DNA of 11,105 bases, from assembly GCA_046758065.1 (NCBI GenBank), contig JBHHZM010000102.1, positions 1 through 11,105 on the forward strand. The letters are read 5' to 3'. A model generated the notes under the pieces. The model saw only the letters and a program-made list of their open reading frames with translations. It was not told the DNA's origin and searched no databases. Numbering within the stretch: the first letter of the stretch is position 1; every line of letters starts with the position of its first letter. The position numbers and the translations under genes are program-made. The DNA comes from JBHHZM01 sp046758065. GTDB lineage: Bacteria; Pseudomonadota; Alphaproteobacteria; JAAXGF01. Positions 1-6,289 of the stretch are shown piece after piece.

Positions 1-303
1 GGCGACAACTTCGCCGCCGGCATGACCGGCGGCATGGCCTTCGTCTACGACCCCGGCGATGAGTTGCCCTTGCGCATCAACCCCGATTCGGTGGTCTACC
101 AGCGGCTCGCAAGCGCCCACTGGGAAGACGGGCTCAAGTCGCTCGTCGCCGAGCACGCGCGCGAGACCGATTCGGCCCGCGCCCGCCGCCTGATCGACGA
201 ATGGGACACCGCGCGCGAGCGCTTCTGGCAGGTCTGCCCGAAAGAGATGCTGGCCCGCCTCGATCATCCGCTCAGCGACGAGGCGGCGGCCGAAACGGCT
301 TAG
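1..303 (+). CDS. gltB: Glutamate synthase large subunit, C-terminal end (partial)
   Basis: This is the 3' end of the large subunit of NADPH-dependent glutamate synthase, which makes two glutamates from glutamine and 2-oxoglutarate in the cytoplasm. The reading frame is open from base 1, so the gene starts outside the window; 100 residues are visible. They begin with GDNFAAGMTGGMAFVYD, typical of the glycine-rich beta-helical GXGXG domain at the C-terminus of GltB. The rest matches the family's final helices (a segment like HARETDSARARRLIDEW, then a region ending CPKEMLARL). An in-frame ATG at 22 is internal, not a start. The small subunit gene gltD does not follow, so it must lie upstream or elsewhere. 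The assignment is from recalled family sequence; FwdC/GXGXG-domain proteins of other kinds are less likely because the tail also fits GltB. Confidence 0.88.
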   Translation, partial: GDNFAAGMTGGMAFVYDPGDELPLRINPDSVVYQRLASAHWEDGLKSLVAEHARETDSARARRLIDEWDTARERFWQVCPKEMLARLDHPLSDEAAAETA

Positions 304-364
304 CAGCGGGTACGCGGACGCAAACGCTGTCGCCGGTCGGCGCGCTTGGGTTACACTCGCTGCC

Positions 365-1036
365 ATGCTGACGCTTCATCACCTCTGGCTCTCGCCGGCC
401 TGCCGCAAGGTGCGGCTCGCGCTCGCCGAGAAACGGCTCGACTTCACCCTCAGGATCGAAAAGGTGTGGGAGCGTCGGCCGGCGTTCCTCGCGATCAACC
501 CGGCGGGCGACGTGCCGGTGCTGGTCGATGACGGCGACGGCGCCGTGCTGGTCGGCGACGGGCCGATCTGCGAGTACCTCGACGAATGCCACCCCGAGCC
601 GCCGCTGATCGGCGTCGAGCCGCTGGCCCGCGCCGAGACCCGCCGGCTGGTCTCCTGGTTCGACGGCAAGTTCGCGTGCGAGGTTTCGGACAATCTGGTC
701 GGCGAAAAGGTGATGAAGCGTTTTCTCGGCCTCGGCGAACCCGACACCGCGGCGATCCGCGCGGGTCTCGCCAACATCGGCACGCATCTCGCCTACATCG
801 CCTGGCTGGCCGAGCGCCGCAACTGGCTCGCGGGCGACGACTTCAGCCTCGCCGACATCGCCGCCGCAGCGCATCTCTCGGCGGTCGATTATCTCGGAAA
901 CGTGCCCTGGGACGAGCACGCGCGAGCCAAGGAGTGGTATGCGCGGCTCAAGTCACGGCCGTCGTTCCGTCCGCTGCTCAAGGACGCCATCCCCGGCCTG
1001 CCGCCGCCGAAGCATTACGCCAACCTCGATTTCTAG
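365..1036 (+). CDS. Glutathione S-transferase family protein
   Basis: A 223-residue protein with the usual two GST domains: a thioredoxin-like N-terminal half (about 1-78) and an all-helical C-terminal half (about 85-205). The N-terminus has SPACRKVRLALAEK (S10, C13), the position of the catalytic Ser/Cys in many bacterial GSTs, and the cis-proline segment DVPVL (P51). The glutathione-contact motif that is usually Glu/Asp-Ser is Asp-Gly here (D65-G66). The helical half has the SLADI capping box (161-165). The conserved-looking tail GLPPPKHYANLDF is one I recall from alphaproteobacterial GSTs encoded next to queG. No good Shine-Dalgarno precedes the ATG; a TACACT (352-357) sits so close that a leaderless transcript is possible, but no -35 was found. 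The 61 bases after gltB contain only a short CGCCG-GT-CGGCG repeat. Substrate unknown; it could be an isomerase, dehalogenase or reductase rather than a transferase. Confidence 0.87.
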   Translation: MLTLHHLWLSPACRKVRLALAEKRLDFTLRIEKVWERRPAFLAINPAGDVPVLVDDGDGAVLVGDGPICEYLDECHPEPPLIGVEPLARAETRRLVSWFDGKFACEVSDNLVGEKVMKRFLGLGEPDTAAIRAGLANIGTHLAYIAWLAERRNWLAGDDFSLADIAAAAHLSAVDYLGNVPWDEHARAKEWYARLKSRPSFRPLLKDAIPGLPPPKHYANLDF

Positions 1037-1047
1037 AGCGAGATGTG

Positions 1048-2169
1048 ATGGACGGCGCGGACGCCAAGGCCGAGATCGCCGCCGAAGCCCGGGCGCTCGG
1101 CTTCGACGCGGTGGGCTTTGCCGCGGCCGAACAGCCGCACAACGTGGCCGCGGACCTGCGCGATTACCTCGCCGCCGGCAGTCACGGCGATATGGACTGG
1201 ATGGCGAAGAACGCCGAACGCCGCGCCGCGCCGCGCGCACTCATGCCCGAGGTGAACACGGTCATCGCGCTCGGCCTGTCGTATGCACCCGCCGAGGACC
1301 CGCTCGCGCTGCTCGGTGCGCGCGAACGCGGCGCGATTTCGGTCTACGCCCGCGGCCGCGACTACCACAAGATCGTCAAGAGTCGCCTCAGGCAACTCGC
1401 CGGCTTCGTCGCCGAGCGCTTTGAGGCGCAAGTCAAGGTCTTCGTCGATACCGCGCCGGTGATGGAAAAGCCCGCGGCGATGTGCGCCGGCGTCGGCTGG
1501 CAGGGCAAGCATACCAATCTGGTCTCGCGCAACCACGGCTCGTGGCTCTTCCTCGGCGAGGTGTTCACCACGCTGGCGCTGCCGCCCGACGATGCGGAAG
1601 CCGATCACTGCGGGTCGTGCCGCGCCTGCCTCGACGTCTGCCCGACGCACGCCTTTCCGGCGCCCTACCGGCTCGATGCGCGGCGCTGCATTTCGTACCT
1701 GACGATCGAGCACAAGGGCCACATTGCGGCCGAATTCCGCACCGCGATCGGCAACCGCATCTACGGCTGCGACGACTGTCTCGCGGTCTGTCCGTGGAAC
1801 AAGTTCGCCCGCGCCGCGCGCGAGGCCGATTTCCTGCCGCGCGCCGAGCTCACCGCACCCCGTCTCGCCGACCTCGCCGACCTCGACGACGCCGCCTTCC
1901 GCGCGCTGTTCTCGGGCTCGGCCGTCAAACGACTGGGGCGCGACCGCTTCGTCCGCAACGTGCTAATCGCGATCGGCAACGCGGACGATCCGGACCTCGC
2001 GCGTGTGGCCCGGGCGCGGCTTGCGGACTCGTCGCCGCTGGTGCGCGCGATGGCGGTCTGGGCGCTTTCGCGGCTGCTCGACAATGGAACGTTCGCCGCG
2101 CTTCGTGCCCGTCATGCGCCGAGTGAAGATGACGCCGCCGTGCGCAACGAATGGGACCGCGGCGGCTGA
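1048..2169 (+). CDS. queG: Epoxyqueuosine reductase (tRNA queuosine biosynthesis)
   Basis: A 373-residue cytoplasmic enzyme that reduces epoxyqueuosine to queuosine at tRNA position 34, using cobalamin and two [4Fe-4S] clusters. The core spans about 1-250. Seen directly: VDTAPVMEKPAA with D134, the expected catalytic Asp; GVGWQGKHTNLV (148-159); the first cluster motif CGSCRACLDVCPTHAF (C188, C191, C194, C198); ARRC with C214; and the second motif YGCDDCLAVCPWNKF (C241, C244, C248). All eight cluster cysteines are present. The C-terminal 300-345 region looks like a HEAT-type helical repeat, as in the longer form of QueG. The ATG at 1048 gives the family N-terminus (alpha-helix then LGFDAVGF); a GTG lies one codon upstream and GAGCGAGA serves as a weak ribosome site. 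It is 11 bases after the GST stop, so the two are probably co-transcribed. It ends 9 bases from the convergent TPR gene. Confidence 0.96.
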   Translation: MDGADAKAEIAAEARALGFDAVGFAAAEQPHNVAADLRDYLAAGSHGDMDWMAKNAERRAAPRALMPEVNTVIALGLSYAPAEDPLALLGARERGAISVYARGRDYHKIVKSRLRQLAGFVAERFEAQVKVFVDTAPVMEKPAAMCAGVGWQGKHTNLVSRNHGSWLFLGEVFTTLALPPDDAEADHCGSCRACLDVCPTHAFPAPYRLDARRCISYLTIEHKGHIAAEFRTAIGNRIYGCDDCLAVCPWNKFARAAREADFLPRAELTAPRLADLADLDDAAFRALFSGSAVKRLGRDRFVRNVLIAIGNADDPDLARVARARLADSSPLVRAMAVWALSRLLDNGTFAALRARHAPSEDDAAVRNEWDRGG

Positions 2170-2178
2170 CCCGCGCGG

Positions 2179-2937
2179 CTATTGCTGGGTATTGACGTCG
2201 AGGCGTTCGAGATTGTTCTGCGCGGCCTCGGCCGCCGGCGTGCCGGGCGCCTTGTCGAGCACGTCGAGCCAGTCGGCGCGCGCCCCCTTGTCATCGCCCC
2301 GCAGGCGGCGGATGTTGCCGCGTTCGAGCAGCGCGATCGGAGCGCCGGGCTTGAGTCTGAGCGAGCGGTCAATGTCCTCGGCGGCGAGTTCGATCGCATC
2401 GACGTAGCGGTAGGCGCTGGCGCGGAAAGCGTAGATCTCGGCGCGGCCGGGTTCGATGTCGGCGGCGGCATTGAGGTCGTCGATCGCTTCCCAGTAGGCA
2501 CCGCGTGCGGCGAACGCGAGCGCCCGGTCGATCAACAACTCGATGTTTTTCGGATCGATTTCGAGGGCGCCGCCGAGCGCCGCGACGGCGCGCTCGGCGT
2601 TGCGCGCCCGCAACCAGGCCTGCCCCGCCTGGCCGAGCAACTGGCCCTGCAAGACCGGGCGCGTTTCGTGCATGTCCTGGGCGAGCGCTTCGAGCTGTTC
2701 GGCCGCTTCGGCGAACCGCCCCATGGTGATGAGCGCCAGCGCCATGCAGTGCCGCGCCGGGGCGCCGCCGCCGGCATCGCGCCAGGTGAGCGCGGTGTCG
2801 TACGCCGCCTCGGCGTCGCTCCGGGCCTGCGCGGCGCAAGCGTTGTACTTGCTCTCTTCGTTGGCCGCCTGTTGCGCCGCCGCCGGCAGCGTTGCGGCCG
2901 ACAGGACGAGCAGCACGGCTGCGAGGCTACGTCGCAT
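2179..2937 (-). CDS. Exported tetratricopeptide-repeat protein
   Basis: A 252-residue protein starting with a clear Sec signal peptide: MRR, a hydrophobic stretch to about residue 18, and a likely signal peptidase I site ALPAAA-like just before Q22. No lipobox Cys is present at the cleavage point. The mature part is Ala/Leu/Glu-rich helical sequence with TPR spacing. The clearest units are around 95-130 (AVAALGGALEIDPKN), 130-165 (AIDDLNAAADIEPGRA) and 165-200 (AAEDIDRSLRLKPGA), each ending in the small-residue/Pro pattern of TPR helix B. Two Cys (C33, C64 region) could form a disulfide in the periplasm. It probably acts as a protein-interaction scaffold; no enzyme motif is visible. The ATG lies 3 bases after the stop of the upstream aminotransferase-like gene, so translation is probably coupled. 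The partner is unknown. Confidence 0.82.
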   Translation of the reverse strand: MRRSLAAVLLVLSAATLPAAAQQAANEESKYNACAAQARSDAEAAYDTALTWRDAGGGAPARHCMALALITMGRFAEAAEQLEALAQDMHETRPVLQGQLLGQAGQAWLRARNAERAVAALGGALEIDPKNIELLIDRALAFAARGAYWEAIDDLNAAADIEPGRAEIYAFRASAYRYVDAIELAAEDIDRSLRLKPGAPIALLERGNIRRLRGDDKGARADWLDVLDKAPGTPAAEAAQNNLERLDVNTQQ

Positions 2938-2940
2938 GGC

Positions 2941-4221
2941 TCAGGCGTGTCCGGCGCCGAGCGCCGCGTCGAAGCGCTCGAGGAAACAATCGCAGACCGC
3001 CTCGTCGTGGGCGAGCGAAAGGTAGAGCTTGGTGCCCATGGGGTTGAGGAAGACGCCGCGTTCGAACAGGCCGAGCATGATCGCCCGGGCCTTGCGCGAA
3101 TCGCCGCGCCGGGCGCTGCGGTAGTCGCTGACCGGCTCGGCGGAGAACACCACCTGGGCGAGCGGGCCGTCGCCGATTACCTGCGCCTTCTCCTGGCGCT
3201 CGGCGAGCACGCGGCGCATGCCGGCGCGCAGATATTCCCCGAGACCGTGGAGACGCGCATAGACGCCGGGTCCGCGAAACACCGCGAGCGCCGCGTTGGC
3301 GGCGGCCGTGGACACCGGGTTGCCGCCGAGCGACGAGGCCATCCACACGTAAGGCACGCCGCGCCCCAAACGGTCCTCGCGCACCAGCGCCATGACCTCG
3401 GCGCGGCCGCCGAAAGCGCCGATCGGATAGCCGCCGCCGAGCGCCTTGCCGTAAGCCACGAGATCGGGGACGACGCCGTAATAGTCCTGTGCTCCGCCGT
3501 AGGCGAGGCGGAAGCCGGTGACCACCTCGTCGAACATCAGCAGCGCGCCGTGGGCGCGCGCAAGATCGCGCAGGCCTTCGAGAAAGCCGGGCGCGGGCGG
3601 CATGCAGCGCTGCAGCGGTTCGACGATGATGCCGGCGATTTCGCCGGCGTGGGTCGCGACGATGCGCGTCGTGGTCTCGAGGTCGTTGAACGGCGCGACG
3701 AGGACCTGGTCGCGGACCAGCGGCTCGATCCCGGTGCTGGTCGGGTCGGGCGTCGGGAAGTCCTTGAAGTCGGTCGGGAACAGGCTGGTGACGCCGACCT
3801 CGTTGGCGCCGTGGTAGGCGCCCTCGAACTTGAGGATCCGCGGCCGCCCGGTGAACGCCCGCGCGAGACGCTGGCAGTACATCGTCGCTTCGGTCCCCGA
3901 GGCGCAGAAGCGCACCTGCTCGCAGGCGGGGCTCAGGCGGATCAGTTCCTCGGCGAGCGCGAGCGCCGGTTCGGTGATGCAGGCGAAGTTGGCGCCGCGC
4001 GCGGCCTGGGCGACGACCGCCTCGGTAACCTCGGGCCGGGCGTGGCCGACGAGCGCCGAACCCCAGCCGAGCGAGAAGTCGAGAAACTCGCGGCCGGCGC
4101 TGTCCCACAGCCGGCAGCCCTCGCCGCGGGCAATGACCGTCGCGAGTTCGGCCGGCAGGTCGAACTCGCCGTTCGAGCCGGCGGGGAAAGCGGCAAGCGC
4201 GCGCTCGGCGTGACTCGGCAT
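2941..4221 (-). CDS. Class III PLP enzyme, glutamate-1-semialdehyde aminomutase-like
   Basis: A 426-residue fold-type I PLP enzyme. Visible features: the N-terminal ERALAAFPAGSNGEF, comparable to the ERA..VIPGGVNSP start of HemL; ASGTEATMYCQRLARA (107-121), which binds the cofactor phosphate; YHG (136-138); IIVEPLQ (198-204); FDEVVTGFR (230-238) with D231 contacting the pyridine nitrogen; and GKALGGGYPIGAF (258-270), where K259 should form the Schiff base. The length and motif order match glutamate-1-semialdehyde 2,1-aminomutases. However, the GSNGEFDLP segment and the changed active-site loop (GKALGGGYP rather than GKIIGGGLP) point to an aminomutase/aminotransferase paralogue, so I do not assign hemL. 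It is the first gene of a - strand unit with the exported TPR protein. The ATG has no clear Shine-Dalgarno. It is divergent from the SDR gene across 88 bases that hold an inverted repeat. Confidence 0.85.
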   Translation of the reverse strand: MPSHAERALAAFPAGSNGEFDLPAELATVIARGEGCRLWDSAGREFLDFSLGWGSALVGHARPEVTEAVVAQAARGANFACITEPALALAEELIRLSPACEQVRFCASGTEATMYCQRLARAFTGRPRILKFEGAYHGANEVGVTSLFPTDFKDFPTPDPTSTGIEPLVRDQVLVAPFNDLETTTRIVATHAGEIAGIIVEPLQRCMPPAPGFLEGLRDLARAHGALLMFDEVVTGFRLAYGGAQDYYGVVPDLVAYGKALGGGYPIGAFGGRAEVMALVREDRLGRGVPYVWMASSLGGNPVSTAAANAALAVFRGPGVYARLHGLGEYLRAGMRRVLAERQEKAQVIGDGPLAQVVFSAEPVSDYRSARRGDSRKARAIMLGLFERGVFLNPMGTKLYLSLAHDEAVCDCFLERFDAALGAGHA

Positions 4222-4265
4222 GGCGACGCGGTCCTTCGGCGGATTGGTGCAGACTCGACCCGGAG

Positions 4266-4288
4266 CCGCTAATTTGCCAGTTTAGCGG
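4266..4288. promoter_or_regulatory. Operator-like inverted repeat in divergent control region
   Basis: CCGCTAA (4266-4272) and TTAGCGG (4282-4288) form a perfect 7-base inverted repeat with a 9-base spacer. It lies in the 88 bases between the divergent aminomutase-like and SDR genes. The two-turn spacing suits a dimeric DNA-binding protein, and the AT-rich centre stands out from the GC-rich surroundings. A second inverted pair, GATTGG (4242-4247) and CCAATC (4296-4301), flanks it but is not concentric. A candidate + strand promoter overlaps it: TTGGTG (4244-4249), 18 bases, GCTAAT (4268-4273). Binding there would block RNA polymerase. The regulator is unknown and no regulator gene is in the window. 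A short RNA hairpin is an alternative. Confidence 0.45.
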
Positions 4289-4309
4289 TGCCAAGCCAAT
4301 CGCAATGCC

Positions 4310-5209
4310 ATGATCGCCACCGACAAGCCTCGTCGCCTGTTCTGTTTCGGCCTCGGCTATACCGGAACGCGTCTCGCCGAGGCGTTGCTCGCCGACGGCT
4401 GGCAAGTTGCCGGCACCTGCCGCAGCGAGGAGACCCGCGTCGCGCTCGCCGCGCGCGGCGTCGAGGCGCGGCTTTTCGACCGCGACCGGCCGCTTGCCGA
4501 TGGCGCCGACGCGCTCGCCGGTGCGACGCATCTGCTGAGTACGGCGCCGCCCGACGAATCGGGCGACCCGGTGCTCGATTGCCACGCCGATGCAATCGCT
4601 CGCGCCGAAGACCTCGAATGGATCGGCTATCTTTCGACCACGGCGGTCTACGGCGACCATCGCGGCCTCTGGGTCGATGAGGACACCCCGCCGGCGCCAA
4701 GCAGTGAGCGTGGCGAACGCCGCTTCGCCGCCGAGACGCTGTGGTTCAACTACTGGTGGGGCCACGGCATTCCGGTACAGGTCTTCCGTCTCGCCGGAAT
4801 TTACGGCCCCGGGCGCGATCCGTTCGACGCGGTGCGCGCCGGCACGGCGAAGCGCATCGACAAGCCGGGACAGGTGTTCTCGCGCATCCACGTCGACGAC
4901 ATCGTGGCGGTTCTCCGCGCCTCGATCGCCCGGCCCAACGGCGGGCGGGTCTACAACGTCTGCGACGACTGCCCGGCGCCGCCCGCCGAGGTGGTGGCTT
5001 ACGCCTGCGAGCTCCTCAGCGTCGCGCCGCCCCCGCTGGTGCCTTACGACGAGGCCGGACTGTCGACGATGGCGCAGAACTTCTACGCCGACAACAAGCG
5101 GGTGCGCAACGACCGCATCAAGGACGAACTCGGCGTCGCGCTCCGCTACCCCGACTACAAGACGGGACTCAAGGCGTTACTTGCCACCGCCGATCGGCCG
5201 CGCGCTTGA
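4310..5209 (+). CDS. YeeZ-like NAD(P)-dependent SDR / NAD-epimerase-family protein
   Basis: A 299-residue extended short-chain dehydrogenase-type protein, most like E. coli YeeZ and relatives. Seen: a Rossmann nucleotide-binding motif FGLGYTGTRLAEAL (13-26); CRSE (37-40) at the end of strand 2, where Arg suggests NADP(H) preference; LSTTAVYG (108-115) with S109; RLAGIYGPGRDPF (160-172); SRIHVDDIV (191-199), typical of sugar-epimerase relatives; and a C-terminal KRVRNDRIKDELG (263-275). The usual catalytic Tyr-x-x-x-Lys is absent: where it is expected (about 131-142) the sequence reads SSERGERRFAAE. This seems common in this subfamily from memory and argues for an atypical or non-redox role. 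The ATG lacks a Shine-Dalgarno and overlaps a two-codon ATG-CCA-TGA (4305-4313). It is divergent from the aminomutase-like gene. Substrate unknown. Confidence 0.83.
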   Translation: MIATDKPRRLFCFGLGYTGTRLAEALLADGWQVAGTCRSEETRVALAARGVEARLFDRDRPLADGADALAGATHLLSTAPPDESGDPVLDCHADAIARAEDLEWIGYLSTTAVYGDHRGLWVDEDTPPAPSSERGERRFAAETLWFNYWWGHGIPVQVFRLAGIYGPGRDPFDAVRAGTAKRIDKPGQVFSRIHVDDIVAVLRASIARPNGGRVYNVCDDCPAPPAEVVAYACELLSVAPPPLVPYDEAGLSTMAQNFYADNKRVRNDRIKDELGVALRYPDYKTGLKALLATADRPRA

Positions 5210-5229
5210 CCCGGCATCGCCGCGCCACA

Positions 5230-5262
5230 GGTTGCCTGAAAGGGAGACGCTGCACCGCAACC
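5230..5262 (+). repeat. Inverted repeat in lipoprotein leader
   Basis: GGTTGC (5230-5235) and GCAACC (5257-5262) are perfect complements with a 21-base loop. They lie in the 70-base gap between the SDR stop and the lipoprotein start, ending 5 bases before the Shine-Dalgarno. In RNA this would be a short stem with an A/G-rich loop (GAAAGGGAGA). There is no T-run, so it does not look like an intrinsic terminator. It could be chance at this base composition. Confidence 0.25.
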
Positions 5263-5267
5263 GTTCC

Positions 5268-5272
5268 GGAGG
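5268..5272 (+). promoter_or_regulatory. Strong Shine-Dalgarno of the small lipoprotein gene
   Basis: GGAGG lies 7 bases before the ATG at 5280. It is one of the two best ribosome binding sites in the window and supports the 68-residue frame as a real, well-translated gene although it is short. Confidence 0.75.
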
Positions 5273-5279
5273 CGCGACC

Positions 5280-5486
5280 ATGGAACGATCCACCACCGTC
5301 CGCCGGACGGCGCCCCGGTTGGTGCTCGCCCTGACGCTCGCCGCTCTCGCCGCGGCCTGCGCCGATACCGGCGGGACCAAGGCGTGGCCCAAACGACAGA
5401 ACGTGGTGACCGGGGAGTTGCCCGGCGACCAGCACCACCGGCACTGGTGGAAAACCCCCGGCTACGCCAGCTTCGGCGGCCATTGA
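5280..5486 (+). CDS. Small predicted lipoprotein with His/Trp-rich tail
   Basis: A 68-residue protein with no family I recognise. Residues 1-27 look like a lipoprotein signal: RR at 8-9 and R13, hydrophobic LVLALTLAALAAAC, with C27 as the acylation site. The -3 residue is Ala, allowed but not ideal for a lipobox. The mature peptide is only 42 residues and begins CADTGGTKAWPKRQ. Asp at +3 rather than +2 gives no inner-membrane retention signal of the E. coli type. The tail has a HHRHWW cluster (52-57) and ends FGGH, so metal binding or surface contact is conceivable but unproven. The same frame runs open upstream, but the good Shine-Dalgarno and signal sequence fix the ATG at 5280. It lies 70 bases after the SDR gene and ends 3 bases from the convergent hydrolase stop. 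Confidence 0.72.
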   Translation: MERSTTVRRTAPRLVLALTLAALAAACADTGGTKAWPKRQNVVTGELPGDQHHRHWWKTPGYASFGGH

Positions 5487-5489
5487 ACG

Positions 5490-6269
5490 CTAGGCGAGCT
5501 GCTCGCAGAGCGCCGCCACGGTGCGGCACAGGCGGTTGAGGTCGGCGGGCTCGGAGAGCCGATGGTCGCCGTCCTTGACCAGCGTCACCTCGACGTCGTC
5601 GCTCGCCAGTCGCTCGGCGAGTCTGAGCGCCGTTCGCCAGGGCACGTCGGCGTCCTTCATGCCCTGGATCAGGCGCACCGGACAGGCGAGCGCAATGACG
5701 TCGGGCAGCAGCAGATGCGAGCGGCCGTCCTCGATCAGCGCCCGGGTGATCGGATAGGGCTCGTCGCCGTAGTCCGAAGGCAGGTGGACGACGCCGTCGC
5801 GCAGCAGCGTCTCGCGCGTCTCGGGGCCGAAATCGTCCCACAGCAGGTATTCGGTGAAGTCGGGGGCGGCGGCGAGCCCGATCAGGCCCTTGACGCGTTC
5901 GGGCCGGGCAAGCGCGGTGAGCAGCATGATCCAACCGCCCATGCTCGATCCGACCAGCACCAGCGGCCCTTCGGTCGCGGCGTCGATCACGGCGATGGCG
6001 TCGTCGGCCCAGCGGCCGATCGTACCGTCCTCGAAATCGCCGCTCGAGGCGCCGTGGCCGAGATAATCGAAACGCAGGAAGGCGCGCCCCCGCGTCCGGC
6101 AGAAGGCTTCGAGCGCCATCGCCTTGGTGCCGGTCATGTCCGACATGAAGCCGCCGAGAAAGACGATGCCGGGGCGGGCGCCGGCGGTGGCGTGGTAGGC
6201 GATGGTGTGGCCGTCGGCGCGTTCGAGCCGGCGCGGCGCGGCGGGATCATTGGAAGCGTTCTCGCTCAT
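5490..6269 (-). CDS. Alpha/beta hydrolase, ABHD10-like serine esterase/thioesterase
   Basis: A 259-residue alpha/beta hydrolase without signal peptide, so cytoplasmic. Visible: LGGFMSDMTGTKA (38-50), forming the oxyanion region; FRFDYLGHGASSGDF-type block (66-79); GSSMGGW (107-113), the nucleophile elbow with S109; QGMKDADVPW (202-211) with D206 the likely acid; and DGDHRLS (233-239) with H236. The combination of SDMTGTKA, DGTIGRW and PDFTEYLLW closely resembles mammalian ABHD10, an acyl-protein thioesterase and acyl-glucuronide esterase, and its alphaproteobacterial relatives. The bacterial substrate is not known to me. The frame is open further upstream, but the ATG at 6267-6269 has GAGG 7 bases before it, and the longer version is Arg-rich sequence antisense to the next gene. 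It is divergent from the GT4 gene with 20 bases between start codons. Confidence 0.88.
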   Translation of the reverse strand: MSENASNDPAAPRRLERADGHTIAYHATAGARPGIVFLGGFMSDMTGTKAMALEAFCRTRGRAFLRFDYLGHGASSGDFEDGTIGRWADDAIAVIDAATEGPLVLVGSSMGGWIMLLTALARPERVKGLIGLAAAPDFTEYLLWDDFGPETRETLLRDGVVHLPSDYGDEPYPITRALIEDGRSHLLLPDVIALACPVRLIQGMKDADVPWRTALRLAERLASDDVEVTLVKDGDHRLSEPADLNRLCRTVAALCEQLA

Positions 6270-6279
6270 GGGGTATCCT
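6250..6279 (+). promoter_or_regulatory. Candidate promoter for the glycosyltransferase pair
   Basis: TTGGAA (6250-6255), an 18-base spacer and TATCCT (6274-6279) each match the sigma-70 consensus at 4 of 6 positions. Transcription would start about 4 bases before the GT4 ATG, giving an almost leaderless mRNA; this agrees with the absence of a Shine-Dalgarno there. The -35 box lies inside the start of the divergent hydrolase gene. Such matches arise by chance, so this is tentative. Confidence 0.25.
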
Positions 6280-6289
6280 CGCAGGCTCG

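Noticed and set aside
331..342. CGCCG-GT-CGGCG repeat as a terminator after gltB.
   Set aside because: The stem is short, the loop is too tight at full pairing, and no T-run follows.
2182..4272. A 696-codon open frame on the + strand.
   Set aside because: It lies antisense to the TPR and aminomutase-like genes, which carry clear family motifs. Its protein is Arg/Gly/Glu-rich without recognisable domains, as expected from high-GC antisense frames.
4271..4296. A sigma-54 site on the - strand (TTGGCAC ... TGGCA).
   Set aside because: The GG and GC elements are 13 bases apart instead of the required 10.
2927..4891. A 654-codon open frame on the - strand spanning two genes.
   Set aside because: It runs out of frame with the aminomutase-like gene and antisense to the SDR gene. 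The Arg-rich sequence shows no motif.
5206..5234. TTGACC at the end of the SDR gene as a -35 box for the lipoprotein gene.
   Set aside because: No -10-like hexamer occurs at 16-18 bases; the nearest (AGGTTG, GTTGCC) are poor.
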